A stretch of 15,019 nt of DNA. Source: a bacterium (GTDB lineage: Bacteria; Planctomycetota; Planctomycetia; Pirellulales; Pirellulaceae). Of this stretch, positions 1 to 10,300 are shown piece after piece (within the stretch, counting starts at the first letter, position 1; every line of letters begins with the position of its first letter). Made by a program: the position numbers and the translations under genes. The DNA lies in assembly GCA_030432015.1 (NCBI GenBank), contig JAUIHJ010000093.1, forward strand, positions 1-15,019, given 5' to 3'. The notes under the pieces were generated by a model. It searched no databases. It was not told the origin of the DNA and worked only from the letters and a program-made list of their open reading frames with translations.

Positions 1-1
1 G

Positions 2-538
2 TACGGTGGCGAAGCATCCAAGCGGCAGGAAGCGGTCGGAAATCTGGTCGCCGATGCTGTGCTGCTGGTGGCCTTGATCATGGCTACGTTGGTCTTTTCC
101 TTCAGGTCGTTTCGCGTCTCGATGGTCATCGCGGCGGTCGGGGGCCTCTCGATTGGACTGGGGCTGGGTGCCTTGTGGTTATTCGGCTACCCGTTCGGCT
201 TCATGGCCATCGTCGGCACCATGGGCCTGGCGGGAGTTGCCATCAACGACGCGATCGTCGTCATGGCGGGCATTCGGGAGAACCCACAGGCGAAGCAGGG
301 TGATGTCGAAGCGATCAGCGACGTCGTCGTGGGCTGCACGCGACACGTCGTGGCCACATCGCTGACAACGATGGCCGGCTTTACGCCGTTGGTCCTCAGC
401 GGCGGTGGCTTCTGGCCCCCCCTGGCGATCACCATCGCGGGCGGAGTCGGCGGTGCGACGCTCCTGGCCCTATACTTTGTGCCCTCGTTGTATCTGTTAC
501 TCATGCTTCGCGGCCGACGTGCAAGTGCACGATCATAA
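2..538 (+). CDS. RND-family efflux transporter, C-terminal part (5' end outside window)
   Basis: This is the last 178 residues of a proton-driven inner-membrane RND exporter of the AcrB/CusA (HAE/HME) type. The frame is open from base 2 and has no start inside the window; the GTG at 59 is an internal codon. It begins with a stretch rich in charged and small residues (YGGEASKRQEAVGNL) like the AcrB segment just before TM8. Hydrophobic helices corresponding to TM8-TM12 follow. Family landmarks are a GLAGVAINDAIVV segment matching the AcrB 'GL.GI..NDAIV' helix, a TSLTTMAGFTPL helix, and a final helix that opens with PLAITIAGG. The protein ends shortly after the last helix with a short basic tail, which is normal. 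Substrate cannot be told from this fragment. It lies 99 nt upstream of the ammonia-lyase on the same strand, so it may export the product of the polyketide cluster, but this is inference. Confidence 0.9.
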   Translation, partial: YGGEASKRQEAVGNLVADAVLLVALIMATLVFSFRSFRVSMVIAAVGGLSIGLGLGALWLFGYPFGFMAIVGTMGLAGVAINDAIVVMAGIRENPQAKQGDVEAISDVVVGCTRHVVATSLTTMAGFTPLVLSGGGFWPPLAITIAGGVGGATLLALYFVPSLYLLLMLRGRRASARS

Positions 539-637
539 CGGACGGCGGCAACCACACTTCGCCGCGTAAGCTGGTTACGATGGCGAGACGCACTTCAAGC
601 GCATCACTCAGAACGAATCATCAGTCAGGCGTTGTTG

Positions 638-2341
638 ATGTCAGATCACAAGAGTAGCACCGAGATTCCCGCAAGCGGCAAACCAGCCGTCCTTTGCTTG
701 CAAGGTCAGGACCTTGGCATTGACGATGTGCGCCGGGTTGCGGCAGGACATTGTCAGCTATCGATTACGGGTGACGCCACCGTTCTCGATCGCATGCAGG
801 CCGCTGAAGCCCTGGTCCGCCAGGCCGTGGATGAGGGCTGGCGGGTCTATGGCGTCACGACCGGATTCGGCAGCTTGGCGGAAATCCCGGTACCACCTGC
901 CGAAGCAGCGGCCTCGCAAGCGAATCTTCTTTCGTTCCTTTCAACCGGTGCGGGCCGCCCGATCGACCGCGCCCATGTTCTGGCCACCATGCTATTGCGC
1001 GCCAACATGTTGTTGCGGGGCGTTTCTGGCGTGCGACTGGAGATCGTCGAACGACTCTTGGTGTTCCTGAATGCCGGAGCCGCGCCGGTGGTGGCGGAAC
1101 TTGGATCGATTGGAGCCAGCGGAGATCTCGTTCCGCTGGCGACCATCGCGCGCGCGATCACCGGGCAAGCCACAGCATGTCAGGTGGCGATTGGCGACCG
1201 AGTGCTGGACAGCCATGTGGCACTCGCGGAGCTCGGCCTTGAACCCCTGGAGTTGCTTCCCAAGGAGGCCTTGGCCATCGTCAACGGCACGTCCTTCTCA
1301 GCCGGGATTGCTGCCAACTGCGTGCATTCGGCGCGTGAATATCTGGCGCTGGCGATGACGACCCACGGCATGATGATCCAGGCACTGCTGGGTCATGAGG
1401 AACCGTTTCTGCCATTCGTTCACGAGTGCAAACCTCACCCGGGCCAGCGCTGGTCAGCGACCTGGATGCGGCAGTTGCTGGCAACGAAAGCCGTTGATTC
1501 AACCCACAATCAAGACGCCGCCGAATACACCGATGACGACCTTCATTTGCAGGACCGATACTCGTTGCGGTGTTTGCCACAGTACCTCGGACCGATTGTC
1601 GAAGGAATGGCGCGTGTTGCGCGCGTTGTCGAGACGGAAATGAACTCGGTCACCGACAATCCACTGATCGATGCCGACAATGCCAGGTTTTTCCAAAGCG
1701 GCAACTTCCTGGGGCAGTACCTGGGAGTCGCGATGGACGATCTGCGTCGTTTTCTGGGCCTGCTGGCAAAACATCTTGATGTGCAGATCGCGCAGCTTGT
1801 CACCCCCGAATTCAGCCGCGGGTTGCCCGCCTCCCTGTTAGGAAACCGCGATGTCTCGTTCAATATGGGACTCAAAGGGCTGCAGATCACCGGCAATTCG
1901 ATCATGCCGTTGCTGACCTACCTGGGCAATCCCATCGTCGAACATTTCCCGACCCACGCGGAACAATTCAACCAGAATGTGAATGGGCTGAGTTGGGGAG
2001 CTGCGAATCTGGCGGCCCGATCGGTCGAATTGTACCGGCACTATGCTTCGGTGGCCTTGATCTTTGCCGCCCAGGCCGTCGATCTGCGGGCCTACGCCAC
2101 GCATGGACACTATGACGGGCGAGCTGTCATCGGGCCGCTGCTGGTGCCGCTTTACGAGGCCATCCATGAGACGGTCGATTCCAGGCCGACCAAGTCATCA
2201 CCGTTTGTTTATAACGACCGAGACCAGTCATTGGAGCACCACCTAAGCCGACTGGCGGCTTCAATCGAGGCGTCGGGTGCAATCACAACCGCCGTGGCGC
2301 CGATCACCGCATCACTGTGCAAATTTGAGCTCGGCTGTTGA
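638..2341 (+). CDS. MIO-type aromatic amino acid ammonia-lyase, probably phenylalanine ammonia-lyase
   Basis: The 567-residue protein belongs to the HAL/PAL/TAL family, which removes ammonia from an aromatic amino acid; with Phe the product is trans-cinnamate. The MIO-forming Ala-Ser-Gly is at residues 160-162 within GSIGASGDLVPLA. The catalytic Tyr is Y71 (VYGVTTGFG), and the loop Tyr and Arg are Y308 and R311 (DRYSLRCLPQYLGP). The substrate-selectivity pair is F100-L101 (LLSFLSTGAG). Phe-Leu is the PAL signature; TALs carry His-Leu and HALs Ser-His. Length and motifs resemble cyanobacterial PAL (also about 567 residues) much more than histidase, and no hut genes are nearby. I chose the ATG at 638; the frame also has a TTG at 632, and no clear Shine-Dalgarno decides between them. 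The ligase follows after 18 nt, so it probably supplies that enzyme's substrate. Alternatives are a mixed PAL/TAL or an MIO aminomutase giving beta-Phe. Confidence 0.92.
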   Translation: MSDHKSSTEIPASGKPAVLCLQGQDLGIDDVRRVAAGHCQLSITGDATVLDRMQAAEALVRQAVDEGWRVYGVTTGFGSLAEIPVPPAEAAASQANLLSFLSTGAGRPIDRAHVLATMLLRANMLLRGVSGVRLEIVERLLVFLNAGAAPVVAELGSIGASGDLVPLATIARAITGQATACQVAIGDRVLDSHVALAELGLEPLELLPKEALAIVNGTSFSAGIAANCVHSAREYLALAMTTHGMMIQALLGHEEPFLPFVHECKPHPGQRWSATWMRQLLATKAVDSTHNQDAAEYTDDDLHLQDRYSLRCLPQYLGPIVEGMARVARVVETEMNSVTDNPLIDADNARFFQSGNFLGQYLGVAMDDLRRFLGLLAKHLDVQIAQLVTPEFSRGLPASLLGNRDVSFNMGLKGLQITGNSIMPLLTYLGNPIVEHFPTHAEQFNQNVNGLSWGAANLAARSVELYRHYASVALIFAAQAVDLRAYATHGHYDGRAVIGPLLVPLYEAIHETVDSRPTKSSPFVYNDRDQSLEHHLSRLAASIEASGAITTAVAPITASLCKFELGC

Positions 2342-2359
2342 CGCCTTCCACAAACGACA

Positions 2360-4375
2360 ATGCCCATGAACATCTGCCAGAACATCATCAGCGGTTCGCA
2401 GCTATTTCCTGACAGCGTCGCCCTGATCTTTGAAAGTGGCGAACTGACCTACGCGGACCTGGAACGATTGTCAGGCCACGCGGCGCAGCGGCTCCTCGAC
2501 CTCGGCGTGGATCGTGGCGATCGTGTCGGCATCGTCATCGGGAATGTCCCGGCGTTTGTCGTCTGGTACTACGCCGTGCTGCGTGTCGGTGCGATCGCGG
2601 TCTCGATTAATACGCGCCTGACCGGCGAAGAGGTCGCCTTCATCCTGGCGGACTGCGCCGCGGACGTCTTGATTGGCACGGCGGATACCCTGCCGACTGC
2701 GGTGGCCCACCTGCCGTCGTGCGTCGCACATCAGCTCGAAGCCGCCGATGACGGGCGGCATTGCGATCGCCAGCCGCTCGCCGAAGGAAGCGCGATCGCC
2801 TCGCACAGCTTCGCTGAGATGGAACCGGACGCGCCCGCCACGATTCTCTACACCTCGGGAACGACGGGATTTCCCAAGGGGGCGACGCTCTCCCACCAGA
2901 ATGTGCGGGCGACCGTCCACGCCTTCAATCATCTCTGCGAAATGCGGGTTGGCGATCGACTCCTGCTGGCAGTCCCACTCTTTCATTGCTTTGGACAGAA
3001 CGCCCTGCTGAACTCCGGCCTGAATGTGGGTGCGACGATCGTGATGCAGCGTCGTTTCGACCTCAATGAATCGAAGCAGCTGATCCGCCGCCAACGGGTC
3101 AATCGGTTGTTCGGCGTCCCCACGATGTTCCAACTGATGCTGGATGCTTGCACGCGTGAAGATCTGAGCACCATCGAATATTGCTTCTCGGCAGCGGCGA
3201 CGCTTCCTCCGCAAGTTGCCACCCAATGGCAAGAGACGTTTGGGATGCCGATCTACGAAGGCTACGGGCTGACCGAGACCGCGCCCTTCGCCAGCTACAA
3301 CCACCGACTGAAATTCAAACCGGGCTCGATCGGCGTGCCGGTCGATCTGGTCGAGATGAAGATCATCGACCCGGCGACCGGCCAGGATTGTCCTCCCGAC
3401 GTGCCCGGCGAGATCGCGATCCGCGGTCCGAATGTCATGCTGGGTTACTGGAATCGTCCCGAAGATACCGAGGCGGCGATTCGCGACGGCTGGTTCATGT
3501 CGGGCGACATTGGCACGATGGACGACCAGGGCTATTTCTTCATTGTGGATCGCCTCAAGGACATGATTGCGGTCGGCGGGCTCAAGGTCTTTCCAGCCGA
3601 AGTGGAGCGGGTCCTGCTCGATCATCCCGACATCGCCGATGTGGCCGTGGTGGGCCACGAAGATCACATCTGGGGCGAAAAGGTCGTTGCCTCCATTGTG
3701 CCGCGGCCGAACTCAACACCCAGCCCCGAGTCGATTCGCACATTTGGCGGGCAGCATTTGGCCGCCTACAAAGTGCCAGCGGAAATTCTGCTAACCGGCC
3801 AACTCCCTCGGAATCCGGCGGGCAAAGTGTTGAAGACTGAATTGCGTCAACAGCTTGACGCACTGCTCGCAAAAGACTCCGGCCACGAAATCACGGGCAC
3901 CTCGCCGGGCGGTCGACCATCCGCCACGGCCCCACGCGGCGTGGAATATTCGCTTTTGGAACGGCTCGGTGCGACGCACCCCGCCGGTCGCGAACGGGTG
4001 CTGACCGCGTATCTACAGGACGAGATACGACTGCTTACCGAGCGTGACGCGGCACCCGCGGCCGATGCCCTGCTGATGGAGACCGACATGGATTCGTTAA
4101 TGATGGTCACGCTGGCTGAACGGGTGCAAACCCAAGTGGGATCCAACGTGCGGCTATCACCCACGCTGGCCTTTGATCATCCACGGATCGCCGACCTGGC
4201 CAAGTTTTTGCTGACGGAGCTTGAGTCCGAGTCACGTCCGCCGAAGGCGACAGCAACCGCACAATCGGCAACTCGGCCGATCCAGAAAACACCTTCGGCA
4301 AGCTCCGCCGAATCGATTGACAGCATGTCTGAACAGCAAGCGTTAGAAGCGCTTCTTCGCGAGATTGACGAGTAA
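2360..4375 (+). CDS. Acyl-activating ligase fused to acyl carrier protein (PKS loading protein, probably cinnamate-specific)
   Basis: The 671-residue protein has an N-terminal ANL-superfamily adenylating domain (about 1-510) and a C-terminal carrier domain (about 540-625). Adenylation motifs are the P-loop YTSGTTGFPKG (164-174), YEGYGLTE (299-306), FMSGD (379-383), RLKD (398-401) and NPAGK, with catalytic Lys489. The sequence GEIAIRGPNVMLGY resembles the 4-coumarate:CoA ligase box but lacks its Cys. The carrier domain has a phosphopantetheine Ser at 579 (DMDSLMMV). The last 20 residues form a charged helix typical of PKS docking. The likely reaction is ATP-dependent activation of a carboxylic acid and transfer to the fused ACP as the PKS starter. 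Cinnamate as the acid is inferred from the adjacent lyase, not read from the pocket; a fatty acid is the main alternative. The gene starts 18 nt after the lyase and ends 3 nt before the PKS, suggesting translational coupling. No clear Shine-Dalgarno is visible; an in-frame ATG also occurs at 2366. Confidence 0.9.
   Translation: MPMNICQNIISGSQLFPDSVALIFESGELTYADLERLSGHAAQRLLDLGVDRGDRVGIVIGNVPAFVVWYYAVLRVGAIAVSINTRLTGEEVAFILADCAADVLIGTADTLPTAVAHLPSCVAHQLEAADDGRHCDRQPLAEGSAIASHSFAEMEPDAPATILYTSGTTGFPKGATLSHQNVRATVHAFNHLCEMRVGDRLLLAVPLFHCFGQNALLNSGLNVGATIVMQRRFDLNESKQLIRRQRVNRLFGVPTMFQLMLDACTREDLSTIEYCFSAAATLPPQVATQWQETFGMPIYEGYGLTETAPFASYNHRLKFKPGSIGVPVDLVEMKIIDPATGQDCPPDVPGEIAIRGPNVMLGYWNRPEDTEAAIRDGWFMSGDIGTMDDQGYFFIVDRLKDMIAVGGLKVFPAEVERVLLDHPDIADVAVVGHEDHIWGEKVVASIVPRPNSTPSPESIRTFGGQHLAAYKVPAEILLTGQLPRNPAGKVLKTELRQQLDALLAKDSGHEITGTSPGGRPSATAPRGVEYSLLERLGATHPAGRERVLTAYLQDEIRLLTERDAAPAADALLMETDMDSLMMVTLAERVQTQVGSNVRLSPTLAFDHPRIADLAKFLLTELESESRPPKATATAQSATRPIQKTPSASSAESIDSMSEQQALEALLREIDE
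3977..4234 (+). other. Carrier protein (ACP) domain of the ligase
   Basis: This is the four-helix carrier domain at the C-terminus of the loading ligase (residues about 540-625). It holds the DMDSL motif with Ser579 as the predicted 4'-phosphopantetheine attachment site, followed by an AFDHPRIADLAKFL segment typical of the last ACP helix. Its presence in cis means the activated acid is expected to be loaded here and not released as a CoA ester. No phosphopantetheinyl transferase gene is in the window. Confidence 0.88.
4313..4372 (+). other. C-terminal docking helix of the loading ligase
   Basis: The last 20 residues (652-671) contain SMSEQQALEALLREIDE. This acidic amphipathic helix sits after a Ser/Thr/Pro/Ala-rich linker and resembles the C-terminal tails that couple one PKS subunit to the next. 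The next gene starts with a complementary-looking basic/coiled helix, which supports protein-to-protein transfer of the starter to KS1. Confidence 0.6.
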
Positions 4376-4378
4376 CCA

Positions 4379-7300
4379 ATGTCCAACACCACCGACAACC
4401 CGGCGCTCTCGGCGACGAAGCAAGCGTTACTTCGAATTCGCGAGCTTAAGCAACAGCTTGCCGATGCTCAACAGCTGCGGGACGAGTCGATCGCAGTTGT
4501 CTCGATGGCCTGTCGCTTTCCACGGAGTTCCAACAGCCCAGACGCCTTCTGGGAGAGCCTGATCAACGGTGCGGACGAAGTCAGTGAGATTCCTGCCGAG
4601 CGTTGGGATCTCGAGGCGTACTATGATTCCGACCCGGAAACAGCTGGCAAGATGTACGCGCGGCGTGGCGCTTTTCTCGACAAGATCGACGAGATGGACG
4701 CCGATTTTTTTGGCATCTCACCACGCGAAGCAACGTGGGTCGATCCGCAACAGCGGTTATTTCTCGAATGCAGTTGGGAAGCGATCGAGCACGCGGGTTG
4801 GGCTTCCAACGCGATGAACGTCGACACCGGAGTCTTCATCGGCTGGATGCACAATGATTACCAAAACGAAGCCAGCGACTCGCTGCTGGCACTGAATCCC
4901 TACATCGCAACGGGCTCGGCCGGGAGCTTCCTCTGCGGACGGCTATCCTATTACCTGGGATTGCAAGGGCCCAGCTTGGCGGTCGATACGGCCTGCTCCT
5001 CATCGTTGGTCGCACTCCATCTGGCTTGCCAGAGCCTCCGTCTTGGTGAATGCGAACGGGCAATCGTTGGCGGTGTCAACGTCATGACTTCGCCCAAGAC
5101 AACGGTGTTGACCTGTAAGCTGCATGCGTTGTCACCGCAAGGCCATTCGCGTGCCTTTGATGCAAGTGCCGATGGTTATCTGCGTGGCGAAGGCTGCGGC
5201 GTCGTGGCCCTGAAACGGCTATCGGATGCCCACCGCGATGGCGATCCCGTGCTGGCCGTGATTCGCGGATCGGCGATTACCCATAACGGCACCAGCAGCG
5301 GCCTCACCGCTCCGAATCCTGACGCTCAACAGCGGGCCATCCGCGCCGCGTTGGCCATGGCCCGTGTCGCACCGACCGATGTCGATTACCTGGAGGCCCA
5401 TGGGACCGGCACGGAACTGGGTGACCCTCTGGAGATGCAAGCCGCCGCCGCGGTGTTGGCGACCGGGCGTGACAAGCAGCATCCCCTCTTGGTCGGTTCC
5501 GTCAAGACGAACATTGGTCACCTGGAAGCGGCGGCCGGCATGGCGGGACTGATCAAAGTCATCTTGGCCATTCAGCACGACAAGATCCCTCCCCACCTGA
5601 ACTTCGAGGTGCCTAATCCTCACATCAAATGGGACGATCTGGCGGTGAAAATCGTCACCGAGTCCACGGCCTGGCCCAATCCAGAGCAGCGTATCGCCGG
5701 CGTCAGCGCCTTTGGAATGAGTGGTACCAACGCGCATATTGTTGTCGAAGCGCCCCGCCCGGCGGTGCCTTCTGACAACGGCAAGTCGTCTGACAGCGTC
5801 CGCCGCGATGCGTCAACGGATCCAGCCGCGCGGGCCATCAATCTGCTGGTGCTCAGCGGGAAAACCGACGAAGCCGTGCAGCAACTTGCCGCCCGTTACG
5901 CTGATTGGTTCGCCGCCAATCCGCATGCCAACCTGTCCGATGTCTGCTCGACGGCCGGTACCGGACGCCGGCATTTCGAGCGACGCGTCGCGTGCGCACC
6001 AAAGTCCATCGGCGATGCCCAACGCATGCTGGCCGAGTTGGCAACCGGTACGACGCCCGCAGAAGTCATCCGCGGCCAGGCACGTTTGAAGCCGGTCGTG
6101 GCCTGGCAGTTTACCGGCCAGGGATCGCAATACGCGGGGATGGGAGCGGAACTCTATGCGACGCAGCCCGTCTTCCGCGATGTCCTGGACCGCTGCGACC
6201 AGCGACTCCGTGAATTCCGTGGCGGGTCGTTGCTGGACGTCATGTTCAAGAACGGGACACTTCTGAACCAGACCACGTGGACCCAGCCGGCCCTGTTTGC
6301 GCTGCACATCGCGCTGGCGAAACTCATGTCGAGTTGGGGGATGCAACCAGACATCGTCATGGGGCATAGCCTTGGCCAGTATTCGGCAGCGTGCGTCGCG
6401 GGCATGTTGGACTGGGAAGACGGCCTTCGCCTGATCCACGAACGGAGTCGTCTGACGGGAAGCCTACCCGCCGGCGGCGCGATGACTGCGGTGTTTGCCA
6501 AAGCTGACATCGTGCAGCAGGCCATTGCGGCGCTCCCCGATGTCTCCGTCGCTGCCTACAACGGGTCGCACATCGTAATCAGTGGCCGCGCGGAAGCGAT
6601 TGCGGCAGCGAGTCGCGCCTTCAAGGAGCAGGGAATTCGCTGCAAAGGCCTCACGACGTCGCATGCGTTTCATTCAGCAATGCTGGATCCGATCTTGGAT
6701 GAATTCGCCGCGATTGCCGATACGATCACGTTCCAATCCGGCCAATGCCCGTTGGTCTGTAACGTGACCGGCGCTGTGATGCCGGTCGATCAGATTCCTG
6801 ACGGTCGCTATTGGCGGCGTCAACTTCGTGAACCGGTGCGATACGACGACAGTGTACAGGCCCTGACCAAGGCAGGTTGCGACATCGTGATCGAGTTGGG
6901 ACCGCAGCCGTTCTTGACCGGCATGGCCGCGGCGTGCTGGTCCGGGACTCCGTCCGCCCTGATTCCCTCGTTACGTCGTGATGTGGATGCGACAGAAGCG
7001 CTCACTCAAACGTTGGCTCGACTACACACACAAGGCGTGCGACTCGACTTCGACGCGTTACGCGGAGCACGCCCTGCGCAAAGGGTCGCTTTGCCGACCT
7101 ACACCTTTCAGCGAAAGCGATTCTGGGGCCCGCCAATTCCCGGTGGCGTGAATGTCGCCAAGAACACGACGCACCCGCTGCTGGGTGAAAAACGTTTGCT
7201 TGCTGGAGTACAGCACGAACAACGATACGAAAAATGGGTGGCTCCCGATCAACCACACTGGCTGCAAGATCACGCGGTCTTTGGCGACATCGTCTTTCCC

Positions 7301-10300
7301 GGTGCGGCCTATGTCGAGATGGCCCTCGCGGCGTGCGGGGGCAACGTCGCTCTGGAGAAGTTGGCATTCGAGGTGCCGCTGCAGATGCACGAGCCAGCCA
7401 GTCTGCAATCCGTTGTACGTCGTGGCGGGGAGCAAGAGACCATCGAGATCCACTCGATGCCCGCATCGACGCCACAGTGGACGCGCAACTGTTCTGCGAC
7501 CATTACCACGGCGCAACCGCGACCGCCCGCTTCGGTGCAGCGTGACGAACTGGAAGCACGTTGTGATCAAGCGATCGAGGCCGCCGAATTCTACGAGATG
7601 TTCTATTCGCTCGGACTGCAGTATGGACCGGCATTTCAAACGATCGAGTCGCTGCGATTCGGTGAATCGGACGTGCTGGCGAGGTTGCAGTTGGTCGGCG
7701 ACGCACGCGGGTATGTGATTCCTCCGATGGTCCTGGACGGAGCCTTCCAGTCGCTGGCCGTCGGGCTATTTCGTGACCCTGACTCGTCGCTCTTTCTGCC
7801 GGTTGGAATCGAGCGTTTTCAAAGTTTTGGTCCGCTGCCAGAGGCCGTTTGGAGCCACGCCCAATGGCGCGAATCCGAAGGCGACCTGCGGACTGCCGAC
7901 ATCACGCTCTTTGACGACCAGGGCGTCGTCCTTGCCCAGATCGACGCCTTGAAACTGCGCGCCGTCAGCCGCTCGGCGTTGCGGCAAATGGTGGGCTCTG
8001 GCCCCGAACGACTCCTGTACGCTGTGGACTGGCGGCCCGAGCGATTGCCGGAGCCGAACACGCGACCAGGGCGATGGCTGATCGTGAGCGACGCCAACCT
8101 GGATGATGGCCAGATGGCCTCACAATTGATGGCCAAAGGGCAGCAATGCATCCGCGTCGCCCTAACTGCTGCGGATACAACCCTCGTACCAGATGATGCA
8201 CGCGCCGCGGTTCCTGCCAACGAGCCATCCGCCTGGGACAAACTGCTGGGGAGCCTGGGTGACGGGCCGGAAACAGGGCTCAGCGGCGTGGTCTGGTTGG
8301 TCGATCCGTCCGCGCCCGCGCCCGACCGCGCCGCGCGACTCGCACAAACCGAATTGCATTGCCGCGGACTTCTCGGGCTGTTGCACTCCCTGCGGTCGCT
8401 CAAGATTGAATGGCTGGAACGTGGTTTGCAACTGGTAACGCAAAACGGCGCCGCGGTCACCCCAGAGGACAACATCTTGCCACACGCCAGCCAGTTCTGG
8501 GGCTTCGGGCGCGTGATCGGAACGGAGCATCCGGCACTGCGCTGTCGCGTGATCGATGTCGAACAACTGGCCACTCCATCCTCCGCTGTGGTTGATCTGT
8601 TGTTGACCGATTCGCGCGAAAGTCAGATTGCGTTGCGTTCGGAGAACGTCTTCGTGCCGCGGTTGGCGCCCTTGCGGGTCAAGCCAGACGAGGAACGCGT
8701 GATCGTGGACCCAGAGGGCACCTACCTCATCACCGGCGGCTTGGGCATGCTCGGCCGTCGCGCCGCAGAATGGCTATCGGGTCACAAGGCCGGCCACATC
8801 GTGCTCGTGTCGCGTAGGGCTCCCAGCGAATCGACGGTGGCGATGATCGAAGAAATGGAACAACGTGGCGCGCGGGTCCATGTCAAACTTGCTGACGTCG
8901 GTGACGCCACCAGCGTAAAGCAGTTGGTCGCTGAAGTGAAGGACGAATTGCCGCCCCTGCGAGGAATCATTCATGCGGCAGGGGTCCTCAGCGACGGCCT
9001 GTTAGCGGAACAGTCCTGGACCAGCTTTGAAAAGGTGCTCGCTCCAAAAGTGACTGGAGCGTGGATGTTGCACGAGCAAACGCTGGACATGCCGCTCGAC
9101 TTTTTCATCCTTTACTCATCGGCGGCTTCCATTCTGGGTTCGCCAGGACAAGCCAATTACGCCATGGCCAACGCCTACCTCGATGGCTTGGCGCAGCAAC
9201 GCGTGCGCGACGGGCTGCCGGGCTTGAGCGTGAATTGGGGGCCATGGGACGAGGGGATGGCCGCCACCGAGACGGTGACCAAAGGGCTCGCACGCCAGGG
9301 CATGAGCCCGCTGTCTTCGGACGAGGCCCACGATGTGCTGGAACACCTGATCACCAGCGAAACGATTCAAGCAACGGTGCTCGACGTCGATTGGGGACGC
9401 ATGCGGCAACGGCTGCCGAGCCAAGCGCCGCCCATTCTGGATGCCGTCTGGCCAGACGCGACCAACGCAGTGCCGGGACGAGCGGTCCTGGTGGAAAAGC
9501 TTCGCGAGACGCCGGAATCCGACCGGCGCGAACTCGTCGTCGCTCATGTACAGGCCGAGCTGCAACACATCCTCTCGTTGCCGCAGCCACCAGAACCAGA
9601 GACACAACTTGCCGAACTAGGACTCGATTCCCTGATGGCGGTTGAACTCAGCACACACCTTCAGCAACAAGTCGGTAGTGAATACGCCATCCCGCCCACC
9701 ATCGCATTTGACTATCCTTCGGTCGACGGGCTGGCGGACCACCTGTTGGAATTGCTCAAGGACACCGTGGAGGAGGAGGCTCCAATCGCCGTCCAGGCGA
9801 GCACAACCGGTGAGGCCGTTGCGATCATCGGCCTCGGTTGTCGGTTTCCCGGTGCGACCGGCATCGATGCCTACTGGCAGGTTTTGCAACAGGGCATCGA
9901 TGCGACCGGAGAGATCCCGGCTGATCGCTGGGATCTGGATTCGTACTACGACGTGGAACCGAAACCGGGCAAGATGTACACGCGACGGGGCGGTTATCTC
10001 CAGGATGTCGACCAGTTTGACGCGAATTTCTTCGGCATGTCACCGGCGGAAGCTCGTTGGACCGACCCCCAGCATCGGATGCTGCTGGAGACGACATGGG
10101 AAGCGTTCGAGGACGCGGGGATTTCGCCACACCAGATGCCGGATCCATTTGTGGGCGTCTTCATGGGGTTGATGTCGACCGACTATGCCCAGCTTCACGA
10201 GCGGGCCAACCACTGTATTGATAGTTTTCAGGGAGCCGGATTCTCACACAGCGCCGGCGTGGGACGGATCAGCTACCTGTTCGGGTTCGAAGGCCCCAGC

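Noticed and set aside
59..538. GTG at 59 as the start of a small membrane protein
   Set aside because: The frame is open to the window edge, and the residues before it match the RND family, so it is an internal codon.
638..2341. Histidine ammonia-lyase (hutH)
   Set aside because: The selectivity pair is Phe-Leu rather than Ser-His, the sequence resembles PAL, and no other hut genes are nearby.
2471..3667. 398-codon open frame antisense to the ligase
   Set aside because: It lies wholly inside the ligase gene, has no recognisable domain, and reflects the high-GC codon pattern of the real gene.
4335..4429. 11-bp direct repeat AGCAAGCGTTA at 4335 and 4419 on both sides of the ligase/PKS junction
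   Set aside because: Both copies encode Gln-Ala-Leu in helical docking segments; the length is compatible with chance and shared codon use.
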